Source: Paenibacillus polymyxa (GTDB lineage: Bacteria; Bacillota; Bacilli; Paenibacillales; Paenibacillaceae). Taken from it: a DNA stretch of 64,000 bases. The stretch spans positions 1 through 64,000 of the forward strand of contig NZ_JAGGNR010000022.1 in assembly GCF_018614975.1 (NCBI RefSeq). The letters run 5' to 3'. The notes under the pieces were generated by a model. The model worked only from the letters and a program-made list of their open reading frames with translations. It did not search any database and was not told the DNA's origin. Both the position numbers and the translations under genes were made by a program. Shown piece by piece: positions 53,291 to 61,789 of the stretch (the stretch's first letter is position 1; each line of letters starts with the position of its first letter).

Positions 53291-54907
53291 TCATCCCTGC
53301 TGTAATTCTCGATATTCCTCCGGAGTGACCCCTACCGATTTTTTGAAAATCTTACTGAAGTACGTGTAATTATGGTAGCCCACCTTTTCTGCGATTTCAT
53401 ACACTCTCATTCCTCTGCTCAATAGATACGCCTTGGCATGTTCAATTCGAACTCGGGTCAAGTACGTAATAAAGTTCTCTCCTCGTTCCTGTTTGAACAC
53501 GCGGCTGAGATACGACGGATTCACACTGATTTGGCTAGCGATACTTTGCAGTGAGATATCTTCCGCATAATACTTGTCGATCAATTCAGTGGCGAGATCG
53601 GTGTAAGTGCTTTCCTGTTTGATTTGGGAATCGGTTTGAAAGTAATACGCAATATGAGCAAGCATATCTTGGTGGATATCCTCCCAATACTCCCCCTTTA
53701 GAACGATTTCATATGGCGATTTTTCTGTTAAAGAAGGTGTACCTCTTTCCGTAGCTCGGGATAGATGGGAGTGAATGGTTTCCATTACCATGATATATTG
53801 CTTGCGAATGCTATTCTCATCCGCTCGTAGCTGCTTCAGATTGGATCGGATTCCTTCAAGGAACTCTTCCGCCTTTTTGTTGTCTTTGCTTACCCACAAC
53901 TTCAACAAATCTCGTTCTTGTTGCGGGCTTAAAGCCCCCTTAACTTCATGTCGATCTGGGGATTGAACCATATGCTCGTAATACAATACCTGGTTGCTCC
54001 CTGTGAAGAAACCTTGTTGTAGAGCTGCTTCTGCCTCTTGGCAGGCCTTCCTGATGTGAAGGAAGCCGGAAACCATAGTACTTACCCCAGCCGTAAGCGA
54101 CAAATTCATAAAATCCTTGATGGAAGACAGCAATTTATTACATAGTTTATTCAAGTCGGCGTGTACAGATTGACTCTCAGGAAGTACATTGACGATCACC
54201 CAATATTCAGAAGAACTTTCAACAAAAATCTCTTTCTCCCACTTTGATGGAATGATCTCTTCCATAATATTAAGAATCGAAAATCGGAGCAGCTTTTCCC
54301 CCTTCTCGACATATTTCCGCTTTGCATCCTCGTAATAGTTCACGATGAACTTGATGACGACCAGCTGGTCCGAATGTATACGAAAATGCAGTTCTTCTGC
54401 TTTGGAGACGATATCCTCCCCATTTATGAATCCGCTTACAACATCTTGGAAGAAGCTATCTTTTAGATATCTTAGACTCTTGGAATAATCCTGTGCCATA
54501 GAGGGTGTATTAGTTGAGTGAACATGTTCACTGTGCAGTTTCTGTCCAACAGTGCTCAGGAGGTCAATAAGGGAGGATTCGGTGATTTCACTTTTAATCA
54601 AGTAATCTGAAGCGCCAAGTTTTAGCGCCTCTTTCACATAATGAAATTCGTCAAAATTACTCAGGATGACATACTTACAGGTTTTCAATACGCAGGAGGC
54701 CTCTTGTATAAGCTGCAGCCCATCCATAATCGGCATCTTGATATCTGTAATAATTAGATCAGGCATCACTTCAAGCGCAAGGCTTAATGCCTCTTTTCCA
54801 TTTCCCGCCTCACCCACAACATAGAAATTATACTCTTCCCAATTCAGCATGGAACGAATTCCAACCCGCATGAGCAATTCATCATCTACGATCATCAGTT
54901 TATACAT
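53291..54907 (-). CDS. response regulator, YesN type (AraC output, module 2)
   Basis: A 538-residue regulator: receiver (about 1-120, acidic DDE, phospho-acceptor D55 in LIITDIKMPIMDG), a long central region and a C-terminal AraC helix-turn-helix pair (about 435-535: ISLQSIASQISVNPSYLSRVF, then YTYFSKIFKKSVGVTPEEY). It precedes the kinase gene, the reverse of module 1 order. It likely activates the convergent ABC operon at 47984-51478. Confidence 0.92.
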   Translation of the reverse strand: MYKLMIVDDELLMRVGIRSMLNWEEYNFYVVGEAGNGKEALSLALEVMPDLIITDIKMPIMDGLQLIQEASCVLKTCKYVILSNFDEFHYVKEALKLGASDYLIKSEITESSLIDLLSTVGQKLHSEHVHSTNTPSMAQDYSKSLRYLKDSFFQDVVSGFINGEDIVSKAEELHFRIHSDQLVVIKFIVNYYEDAKRKYVEKGEKLLRFSILNIMEEIIPSKWEKEIFVESSSEYWVIVNVLPESQSVHADLNKLCNKLLSSIKDFMNLSLTAGVSTMVSGFLHIRKACQEAEAALQQGFFTGSNQVLYYEHMVQSPDRHEVKGALSPQQERDLLKLWVSKDNKKAEEFLEGIRSNLKQLRADENSIRKQYIMVMETIHSHLSRATERGTPSLTEKSPYEIVLKGEYWEDIHQDMLAHIAYYFQTDSQIKQESTYTDLATELIDKYYAEDISLQSIASQISVNPSYLSRVFKQERGENFITYLTRVRIEHAKAYLLSRGMRVYEIAEKVGYHNYTYFSKIFKKSVGVTPEEYRELQQG

Positions 54908-55011
54908 CCGTATCCCCCAACATGAACCATTTTTAGATATTTTACCATTAAACGAAACATTGCGAAGGAGTCTAGCGAACCTTATTGCATTGCGGGTATC
55001 ATAAATAACAC

Positions 55012-55040
55012 TTTAACAGAACATGTGTTCCTGTTATAAT
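55012..55040 (+). promoter_or_regulatory. promoter with LexA/DinR box
   Basis: AGAACATGTGTTCC contains the perfect palindrome GAACATGTGTTC (55019-55030), matching the Gram-positive SOS box GAAC-RNRY-GTTC. It lies between a weak -35 (TTTAAC, 55012) and an extended -10 (TGTTATAAT, TATAAT at 55035-55040) with 17-base spacing. Confidence 0.72.
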
Positions 55041-55094
55041 TAGATTATCGTATTTTGTGCAGTATGAAACTCACACTTGGAAAGGACATATATC

Positions 55095-55370
55095 ATGAAT
55101 TTATACAAGTTTGAATTGACGGTGAATGGATATCTGTTACGCGTGCATTTCAGTGCATCTGAAGAAAGTGGACTGAAATGGTGCAAACGAATTGCTTCTG
55201 AATTCCAGAATAACGTTGCCAATCTGGAGATCAAGGTTGATATACATAAAAAGCAGAAACAAAAGCATGCACGGGAATATCACGGTAAGCCGTATCTATA
55301 TGATAGGACACTAAGGAAAAAGCCGCTTGCGAAGAAAAATAAAACGGCTGAATCATCTGCTGTTATGTAA
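55095..55370 (+). CDS. small basic protein of unknown function, putatively SOS-induced
   Basis: A 91-residue cytoplasmic protein. The N-terminal half is a mixed alpha/beta unit (MNLYKFELTVNGYLLRVHF, LKWCKRIASEFQNN); the C-terminal half is strongly basic (KKQKQKHAREYHGKPYLYD, RKKPLAKKNK). The start is ATG 55095 with AAAGGA upstream; an earlier in-frame ATG (55077) lacks a site. The LexA box in its promoter suggests induction by DNA damage. It is not YneA-like: there is no membrane helix or LysM domain. I do not recognise the family. Confidence 0.7.
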   Translation: MNLYKFELTVNGYLLRVHFSASEESGLKWCKRIASEFQNNVANLEIKVDIHKKQKQKHAREYHGKPYLYDRTLRKKPLAKKNKTAESSAVM

Positions 55371-55416
55371 AGGTAAATTAACATTGGCGCTTAACGAGTC
55401 TTCTCAATAGATAGAC

Positions 55417-55473
55417 AAAAAGACTAAAGAACGACTAATTGATGATAACATCAGTAACGTTCTTTAGTCTTTT
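55417..55473. terminator. bidirectional terminator
   Basis: AAAAGACTAAAGAACG pairs with CGTTCTTTAGTCTTTT; the loop contains a small TGATG/CATCA stem. It separates the small SOS-type gene from the convergent cyd operon. Confidence 0.85.
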
Positions 55474-55516
55474 ATGAAAGTACTATCCACACCTTGAATA
55501 GGACTGATATTCGTTT

Positions 55517-57244
55517 TTACACCCCGACGTCTCCAATCATTTGTCGTTCAATTTGTTTCATTTCATAAAAATAACCTTTTTGCTCCATCAGCTCGGAGAA
55601 AGAACCTGATTCTACAATCTTGCCTTGGTCCATGACCACAATCCGATCCATCTCTTCCAGTCCCGTCAGCCGATGGCAGATCAGGAGAAGTGTATCTTCG
55701 GATGCCTGTGCCAGAAGATGCTGGAGCACATGTTGCTCTGTGACGTAATCCAGTGAGGACGTGGGTTCGTCCAACAGCCATAAACGTCCGTTGCGCAGCA
55801 TGGCGCGTGCAAGAGACAGACGCTGTTTCTCGCCATCCGACAGGTTCTCCCCTTTTTCATAAACCATGTCTGTCAACAACTTATTCGGCAGTTGGACTTT
55901 ATCCAGCACATCCGACAATTGTTCATCCGAATGTTCTTCTCCATTCAGCAACAGGTTATCACGGATGGTCCCCCGGAAGAAATGACTTTGCTGCAACACG
56001 ACGTTCGCCCTTTGCCAAATGCCCTCTTCATTCAGTTCCTTCACCGGAACATCGTTTAATCGTATGTCGCCAGACGTTGGTGTACGCAGCTTGAGTAACA
56101 AATCGATAATCGTTGACTTGCCTGACCCGCTCGGCCCAACAATCGCTGTTTTGGAGCCTACTGCAAGTTGCAGCGATAACTCCCTCAGCGCTGGTCTCCA
56201 TTCCCCTTCATATTGGAAGTTAACATGAGATAACTCAATCGAAACTGCATGATCGGCAGACAATTCACCGCTTGGCTGCAAAGTATGCACATCGGAGGTC
56301 GGCACCGTATCCGCCAGTCGCTGAGCGGCGTGTTCACTGTCCTGCTTATATAGAGGTAATATAGCCATTGCGGCAGCTTCTTCGAAAACGGTCTGCGTGG
56401 CCAGGATCAGCATGGCGAGGAATACGCCGGCAAACGCCCCATTCATAATTAAGAAAGCGCTCAGTGCTAGCACACCCCATGTAACAAGATACGTCACAAA
56501 AACATGCATGGATTGCCCCCGCAGCAGGTGCGCAGCGGCTTGCTTCTGTTCTGTTGCCAATGCAGCGGAAGCCTGCTGAAGCTGTTGCTCACGCTGTTCC
56601 AATTGGCCGTACACTTTCAAATCTCGGAAACCATACAACACTTCGGTTACTTCCGTGGACAGCAAGGCCCGTTGCTGGCGGACACGTCCGTGTATTTTTC
56701 GCTGACCTAACAAGACAATACCCGGTACAACAAATGCCGTGATTAGCATACCTAGTACTAACAAACACGCAATCCAGATCGAAAAGGCCGAACTGAACAG
56801 CATGGTAGCCAAAAACACCATAACGACCATGATTGGTGGATACGCGACCCGCAAAAAGTAATTTTGCAAGCTTTCCACATCACCCACGATCCGCGCAAGC
56901 AGATCCCCGCTTCGGTTTTTGTTCAATAAGCCTGGCGTTACCGGGATCAGCTTGGCAAAAAAGGACGTCCGCAAACGGCTCAACATGGAGAACGTTGCCC
57001 TGTGGGAATACAATCGTTCTCCGTAGCGACTCGCCGCTCGAAGGAAACCGAGCAGTTTGACCATCGAGGTGAGTAGAATCAAGGTGTATAGCGGTGGCGC
57101 AAATACCGTTTGCGATATCATATACCCACTCGCGGAAAAGAGAGCTACCCCAGCTATGCCGGCGATAAATCCGCCCAATATCGAAAGCAAGATATCCTTG
57201 CGCTCCTGAATCATCGCTTTTGACAGAATCGTCAGCTCATTCAT
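55517..57244 (-). CDS. cydC: ABC transporter CydC (cytochrome bd assembly, thiol export)
   Basis: A 575-residue half-transporter: a six-helix membrane domain (about 15-310), then an ATPase domain with Walker A VGPSGSGKSTIIDL, signature NLSDGEKQRLSLARAML (LSDGE rather than LSGGE/LSGGQ) and Walker B LWLLDEPTSSLD. With CydD it exports thiols, a step needed for haem insertion in cytochrome bd. Its start overlaps the cydD stop by four bases. It is the last gene of the operon. Confidence 0.92.
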   Translation of the reverse strand: MNELTILSKAMIQERKDILLSILGGFIAGIAGVALFSASGYMISQTVFAPPLYTLILLTSMVKLLGFLRAASRYGERLYSHRATFSMLSRLRTSFFAKLIPVTPGLLNKNRSGDLLARIVGDVESLQNYFLRVAYPPIMVVMVFLATMLFSSAFSIWIACLLVLGMLITAFVVPGIVLLGQRKIHGRVRQQRALLSTEVTEVLYGFRDLKVYGQLEQREQQLQQASAALATEQKQAAAHLLRGQSMHVFVTYLVTWGVLALSAFLIMNGAFAGVFLAMLILATQTVFEEAAAMAILPLYKQDSEHAAQRLADTVPTSDVHTLQPSGELSADHAVSIELSHVNFQYEGEWRPALRELSLQLAVGSKTAIVGPSGSGKSTIIDLLLKLRTPTSGDIRLNDVPVKELNEEGIWQRANVVLQQSHFFRGTIRDNLLLNGEEHSDEQLSDVLDKVQLPNKLLTDMVYEKGENLSDGEKQRLSLARAMLRNGRLWLLDEPTSSLDYVTEQHVLQHLLAQASEDTLLLICHRLTGLEEMDRIVVMDQGKIVESGSFSELMEQKGYFYEMKQIERQMIGDVGV

Positions 57245-59064
57245 GCTAACCCTCCTCTACGCCCTACATTTACCATCTCGGAGTACTGCGGCAAACGTGT
57301 TAGAAGTTCGTTATGATGTCCTGAATCCACCAATGTTCCATTGTCCATAAACAAAATCCTGTCCGCATGTTGAATTGTATATAAACGGTGTGCCACCGTA
57401 ATCATCGTTGCTGTTTTGGCTAATGACGCAATGGATTGCTGCAATACCCGCTCGGTGTGCAGATCCAGACCAACCGTGGGTTCGTCGAACAAAATAACAG
57501 CTGGTCGCTTCAGAAAAGCACGTGCCAAAGCAAGTCTTTGCTTTTCCCCACCAGACAGCCCCCTGCCCCCTTCACCAACAAATGTGTCCAAGCCCTGCTT
57601 CAATTGTGCAACAACGCCAGCAAGTCCTGCTTCCACTGCCGCCTGCTCAATTTCAGCTCTGGAGACGTTCCGTCCCGCGCCAATCGCGATATTTTCGGCA
57701 AATGTACCTGCAAAAATATACGGATGCTGTGTAATGTAGCTAACACGTTCAAACCATGCAGCCTCATCATGTTGCGAAAGCTGGCTTCCGTTAACCAGAA
57801 CGGCTCCCGAATCTGGTTTCAGTAAGCCGGCAATGAGATGAAGCAGCGTGGTTTTACCTGAGCCACTTTTGCCTACAATAGCAATCTGTTCTCCTGGTCC
57901 AATCGAGATCTGTCCTGTCCCAATTCCAAAGGAATCTGGAGCGTACTGGAACCGGACATGGTCCAGTGCAATGGTTGGTGGCATTGGAATCAACTCTGTA
58001 CGAGCTGTACGGAGCTCTTCCGTCCTTGCAATTGCATCGACATCGGTTAATTCGCTTTGATCCGATCCTTCTTCAGGCTTCGTTTGTGTGTTCTTGATAC
58101 TTGTTTCCTCAAGCATCTGTTCCACCTTGCGAATCGCCCCCATACTGGTTCGCCCGCTATGAAAAGCCGTTCCCGTATTCTTCAACAGACTGTAAAACTC
58201 GGGAACGAGTAACAACACAAGAAAGGCCGTGTGGAAGCTCATCGATTTGAAAACAAGTAACTGGATAGCCAGTTCAAGCGCAACAATACCAATGCTTAAC
58301 ATCACGATCGATTCCAGCATAAACGTATTTGTAAAGGCAATCTTCAAAATGCCCATGGTGGCATCACGATACCCCAGACTGCTGCGTTCAATCTCCTGTT
58401 GCTGACGTTTAGCCCGACCGAATATTTTTAACGTAACCAGCCCTTGAAGCGAATCCAGGAATGTACCGGAAAACTCAGCCAGTTGCGCGTATTTTTCTTC
58501 CGATTTGTTCTTCGTCTGGAGCCCCACCAAGATCATGAACAACGGGATAAACGGTGCCGTAAACAGCATAATCCAGCCCGTGTTGGCGTGCTGAGTAAAC
58601 GTAACGACCAGAATTAGAATCGGGATCATCGCGGCTTCCATCATTCGAGGCATATATTGACTGAAATAACTGTCAGCCTCATCCACAGCATCCAGAGCAA
58701 CGCTGACCTTTCCTCCCGTCTGCCCACTCAGGGTTGAAGGCATGGAAGCGCGGGTCAGGTTCTGCAACACAGATGCTCGCATATTTGTCTTGGCGCGTGC
58801 TGCCATATGCAAGCCCACTTTCCCATTACCATACGACAACAGTGAGCGTACACCCATAACAACCAGTAATAGGACAAGCAACAGCATCACTGATGAAAAG
58901 GAAGCTTTCTCTACAAAGATTCGCTGGACTGCTTCAGCCACCATGGTGGCCTGGCTTACAATAGCTACACCAAGGGCCAGCGAAATGATCGCAAGGAGAA
59001 GCCTGTTTTTTCGTTGGATAGACATTTGCTGCGAGATCAGATTGGATTTGGCTCTCCTCTTCAT
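57241..59064 (-). CDS. cydD: ABC transporter CydD (cytochrome bd assembly, thiol export)
   Basis: A 607-residue half-transporter with an N-terminal membrane domain (about 20-310), a charged linker (about 325-365) and an ATPase domain: Walker A IVGKSGSGKTTLLHLI, signature GLSGGEKQRLALARAFL, Walker B VILFDEPTVGLD. It partners CydC. AAGGAGG precedes the start, 14 bases after cydB. CydD is named by gene order (A-B-D-C). Confidence 0.92.
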   Translation of the reverse strand: MKRRAKSNLISQQMSIQRKNRLLLAIISLALGVAIVSQATMVAEAVQRIFVEKASFSSVMLLLVLLLVVMGVRSLLSYGNGKVGLHMAARAKTNMRASVLQNLTRASMPSTLSGQTGGKVSVALDAVDEADSYFSQYMPRMMEAAMIPILILVVTFTQHANTGWIMLFTAPFIPLFMILVGLQTKNKSEEKYAQLAEFSGTFLDSLQGLVTLKIFGRAKRQQQEIERSSLGYRDATMGILKIAFTNTFMLESIVMLSIGIVALELAIQLLVFKSMSFHTAFLVLLLVPEFYSLLKNTGTAFHSGRTSMGAIRKVEQMLEETSIKNTQTKPEEGSDQSELTDVDAIARTEELRTARTELIPMPPTIALDHVRFQYAPDSFGIGTGQISIGPGEQIAIVGKSGSGKTTLLHLIAGLLKPDSGAVLVNGSQLSQHDEAAWFERVSYITQHPYIFAGTFAENIAIGAGRNVSRAEIEQAAVEAGLAGVVAQLKQGLDTFVGEGGRGLSGGEKQRLALARAFLKRPAVILFDEPTVGLDLHTERVLQQSIASLAKTATMITVAHRLYTIQHADRILFMDNGTLVDSGHHNELLTRLPQYSEMVNVGRRGGLA

Positions 59065-59078
59065 TGAACGCTCCTCCT

Positions 59079-60092
59079 TTATTTTTTCCCTTTCACATAA
59101 TCCGCATCAAACAGGAACAGTTTGAAGACCAGAATCAGAGAAGGAATTAACAGGCACAGACCACCGATAAACACAACGACGAGTGCAAAGCCCATTGCAG
59201 GTGATGTGGCGCTGCTCTGAATGGTGATGTATGGATCAAGAATGTAAGGATATTGCCCAATTCCGTAGGCGAAAAAGGCTGTAAAAAATTGCAGCATGAT
59301 GCATATAAAAGCTAAACCGTAACGGCGTCCGTTATATAACAGCCACATGGCGATCATGAAAAACGCAACGGAAAGCGCCAGCAGCCACCATAAATCCATC
59401 ATGTTTTGAAAATGACGCTCATTGTGTTGACCCAAATATATAAATGCAGTCAGCGCGAGAATAATGGTCGGTGTGCTCCAGAACAAAGCATAGTTCCGCA
59501 TGAGCTTCAATGCCGAATGATCCTCTGCCCGAGAAGCGTAAAATGTGAGAAATGACCCACTAATGAACAATACGGACACGATCGCCAGTCCAACGATGCT
59601 CCACGATAATGGATTCGTAAATAGCGCCCAGTAATCCAGGAAAACCGTCTCCCCCTGCTTCAAAATAAAGCCACCTTCAGACAGTGTCAGAGCCACAGAC
59701 AACGACGCTGGAATAAGCAAACCGGTAGCCCCGTATAAAAACAGATATACGATGTTGTTTTTGGAACCGTAGTTTTCAAAAGCATAGAACGACCCACGAA
59801 TGGCAAGTAAAATGACGGCAATACTTCCCGGAACAAGCAGCGCGGAACCATAGTAATAGGCCGTGTCCGGAAAGAATCCGACAATGCCAATATAGAAAAA
59901 GACAAAGAATACATTGGTGATCTCCCAGACCGGTGATAGATACCGGGAGATCAGACGATTAATCAGGTGATCCTGCTTTGTCAGGCGTGCATAAAAGGCA
60001 AAGAAACCTGCTCCAAAATCAATGGAAGCTACAATAAGATAGCCGTACAAGAACAGCCAGAGTACGGATATACCAATCAATTCATAACTCAT
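59079..60092 (-). CDS. cydB: cytochrome bd ubiquinol/menaquinol oxidase subunit II
   Basis: A 337-residue membrane subunit with about eight helices. The opening LIVASIDFGAGFFAFYAR and the PVWEITNVFFVFF motif are conserved. It partners CydA in the quinol-oxidising terminal oxidase used at low oxygen. Its ATG shares one base with the cydA stop (TGATG), indicating coupled translation. Confidence 0.93.
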   Translation of the reverse strand: MSYELIGISVLWLFLYGYLIVASIDFGAGFFAFYARLTKQDHLINRLISRYLSPVWEITNVFFVFFYIGIVGFFPDTAYYYGSALLVPGSIAVILLAIRGSFYAFENYGSKNNIVYLFLYGATGLLIPASLSVALTLSEGGFILKQGETVFLDYWALFTNPLSWSIVGLAIVSVLFISGSFLTFYASRAEDHSALKLMRNYALFWSTPTIILALTAFIYLGQHNERHFQNMMDLWWLLALSVAFFMIAMWLLYNGRRYGLAFICIMLQFFTAFFAYGIGQYPYILDPYITIQSSATSPAMGFALVVVFIGGLCLLIPSLILVFKLFLFDADYVKGKK

Positions 60093-61456
60093 CAGGCCTG
60101 ATCCCCTTTCTCGGCTGATTGATCATGCTTCTCCTTCAACCATTTCTCCATCTCGAGTTCAGCAGGATTGTTATTGAACAACCGTCTCAATACGAGAACA
60201 CAGATGACGCCGAGCACGATGTATAGAAGCAAGAAGACGAAAAATAAAATTCTTATACTCGGTGAAGAAGTAGCGGCCTCTTCCACTCGCATATAACCTC
60301 GGATGATCCATGGCTGCCTTCCCACTTCGGCATAGAACCAGCCCATCTCAACGGCCAGAAAAGCAAGCGGTGCACTTAGTGCAACCATACGAAGCATCCA
60401 CTTGTTAAACTGATTACGTTTCTTCCAAAACACAAACAGGAAATACAAAGATGAGATTGCGAGCAGAGCGAATCCAATTCCAGCCATTAGATCAAACAAA
60501 TAATGTACAAGTAAGGGCGGGTGTTCATCTGGTGGAAATTCATTCAGCCCGGTTACCTCGGCGTTAAAGTCTCCAAAGGCAAGGAAACTGAGCAGTTTCG
60601 GCAAATGAAGAGCGCCTATAATTTCATGTTCTGCATTCAGCCATCCCAAAAAAATCAAATCCGCGCCACTTTCTGTCTCGAAATGCCACTCGGCAGCTGC
60701 GAGCTTCTCAGGCTGATGTTCAGCCAAAAACTTGGCAGATACATCCCCAGCTAAGGAATTTAATAAACTGAATACCAGCACAACGGCCATCATTAGATTC
60801 AAGCCTTTTTTGTGGTAGGCTGACACTCCTTTTCTCAGCATCGCAAAGGCTGCTATTCCTGCTAACAGAGCAGCTCCTGTCAGATAAGCCGAGCTTAATA
60901 CATGGAACACTTTGGAGAACGTCGCCGTATTCAGCATCGCTTGTACGGGGTTCACTGCCATGAATTGACCTGCTTCCATGACAAAACCTTCAGGCTGGTT
61001 CATGAATCCGTTCACTGTTGTAATAAAAACAGCAGACATACCTGCCCCGGCGACAATTGGGATGGTCAGCAACCAGTGGATATACGGATTTTTGAACCGA
61101 TCCCACGTGTACAGATAAATGCCCAGAAATATCGCTTCAAAAAAGAATGCAAATACTTCCATAAATAGTGGCAGTGCAATGACATTCCCGGCCAGTTTCA
61201 TAAAATTCGGCCATACCAGAGCCAACTGCAGCGATATCGCTGTACCTGTCACAACACCAACCGCCACAGAAATGACAAAACCTCTGGACCACCTCTTTGC
61301 CATAAGTATGTAATGGTGATCCTTCTTCCTAATGCCGATGAACTCTGCAATAGCAATCATCAAAGGTACCCCGACACCAAGCGTTGCAAAAATCACGTGG
61401 AATCCCAGCGTCAAACCAGTCACTAGTCTGCTCCATAAAACCGTATCAATAGCCAT
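60092..61456 (-). CDS. cydA: cytochrome bd ubiquinol/menaquinol oxidase subunit I
   Basis: A 454-residue haem-bearing subunit. Haem ligands are His20 (TLGFHVIFATLG), the His in SKVFHVLSSAYL and the Met in YLFDLMAGIGF; the quinol-site GRQPWIIRGYMR is present. The short Q loop fits the Firmicute type. It reduces oxygen to water without proton pumping. It heads cydABDC, with AAAGGAGG before ATG 61456, and is preceded by a Rex-type operator and a promoter. Confidence 0.95.
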   Translation of the reverse strand: MAIDTVLWSRLVTGLTLGFHVIFATLGVGVPLMIAIAEFIGIRKKDHHYILMAKRWSRGFVISVAVGVVTGTAISLQLALVWPNFMKLAGNVIALPLFMEVFAFFFEAIFLGIYLYTWDRFKNPYIHWLLTIPIVAGAGMSAVFITTVNGFMNQPEGFVMEAGQFMAVNPVQAMLNTATFSKVFHVLSSAYLTGAALLAGIAAFAMLRKGVSAYHKKGLNLMMAVVLVFSLLNSLAGDVSAKFLAEHQPEKLAAAEWHFETESGADLIFLGWLNAEHEIIGALHLPKLLSFLAFGDFNAEVTGLNEFPPDEHPPLLVHYLFDLMAGIGFALLAISSLYFLFVFWKKRNQFNKWMLRMVALSAPLAFLAVEMGWFYAEVGRQPWIIRGYMRVEEAATSSPSIRILFFVFLLLYIVLGVICVLVLRRLFNNNPAELEMEKWLKEKHDQSAEKGDQA

Positions 61457-61533
61457 TCTTTGTGTTGCCTCCTTTCAAACTCTGTTCAATTTAGAAACAT
61501 TCAATATCAGCTTTGGCCAAGCTCAATGCAGAG

Positions 61534-61650
61534 TTGCGAAAAATTTCACAAAGTTAGGTGTGACGATATCTTGCCACACCTTGATGCACTTAAAGTACTA
61601 ACCAAGCCTATTAATCAAAATTATTATATCTTTATTTTTACCTAATTCAA
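61534..61650 (-). promoter_or_regulatory. cyd operon control region: promoter and Rex site
   Basis: On the minus strand TTGAAT (61645-61650), 16 bases, TATAAT (61623-61628). About 70 bases downstream, TTGCGAAAAATTTCACAA (61534-61551) matches the Rex operator TTGTGAAATATTTCACAA at 16 of 18 positions. A further inverted pair GGTGTG/CACACC lies between (61557-61580). Rex would repress by blocking elongation when NADH/NAD is low. The rest of the 333-base gap shows no gene. Confidence 0.75.
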
Positions 61651-61720
61651 TCAAAGACACGTCTTCTACCCTAAACGTTCAAGAAAGGATCAACTCTTTC
61701 TGACAACTTGGTGAAAAACA

Positions 61721-61758
61721 AAAAATACACCCAATGGAGCTATTGATTCATTGGGTGT
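61721..61758 (-). terminator. terminator after the MFS gene
   Basis: ACACCCAATG pairs with CATTGGGTGT; on the minus strand a TATTTTTTG run follows. It lies about 30 bases after the MFS stop. Confidence 0.85.
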
Positions 61759-61789
61759 AAACGTGCTATTGCACGGCAGATTCGCTATT

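Noticed and set aside
55517..59064. A drug or peptide ABC exporter pair
   Set aside because: Gene order directly behind cydAB, overlapping starts and half-transporter layout identify CydD/CydC.
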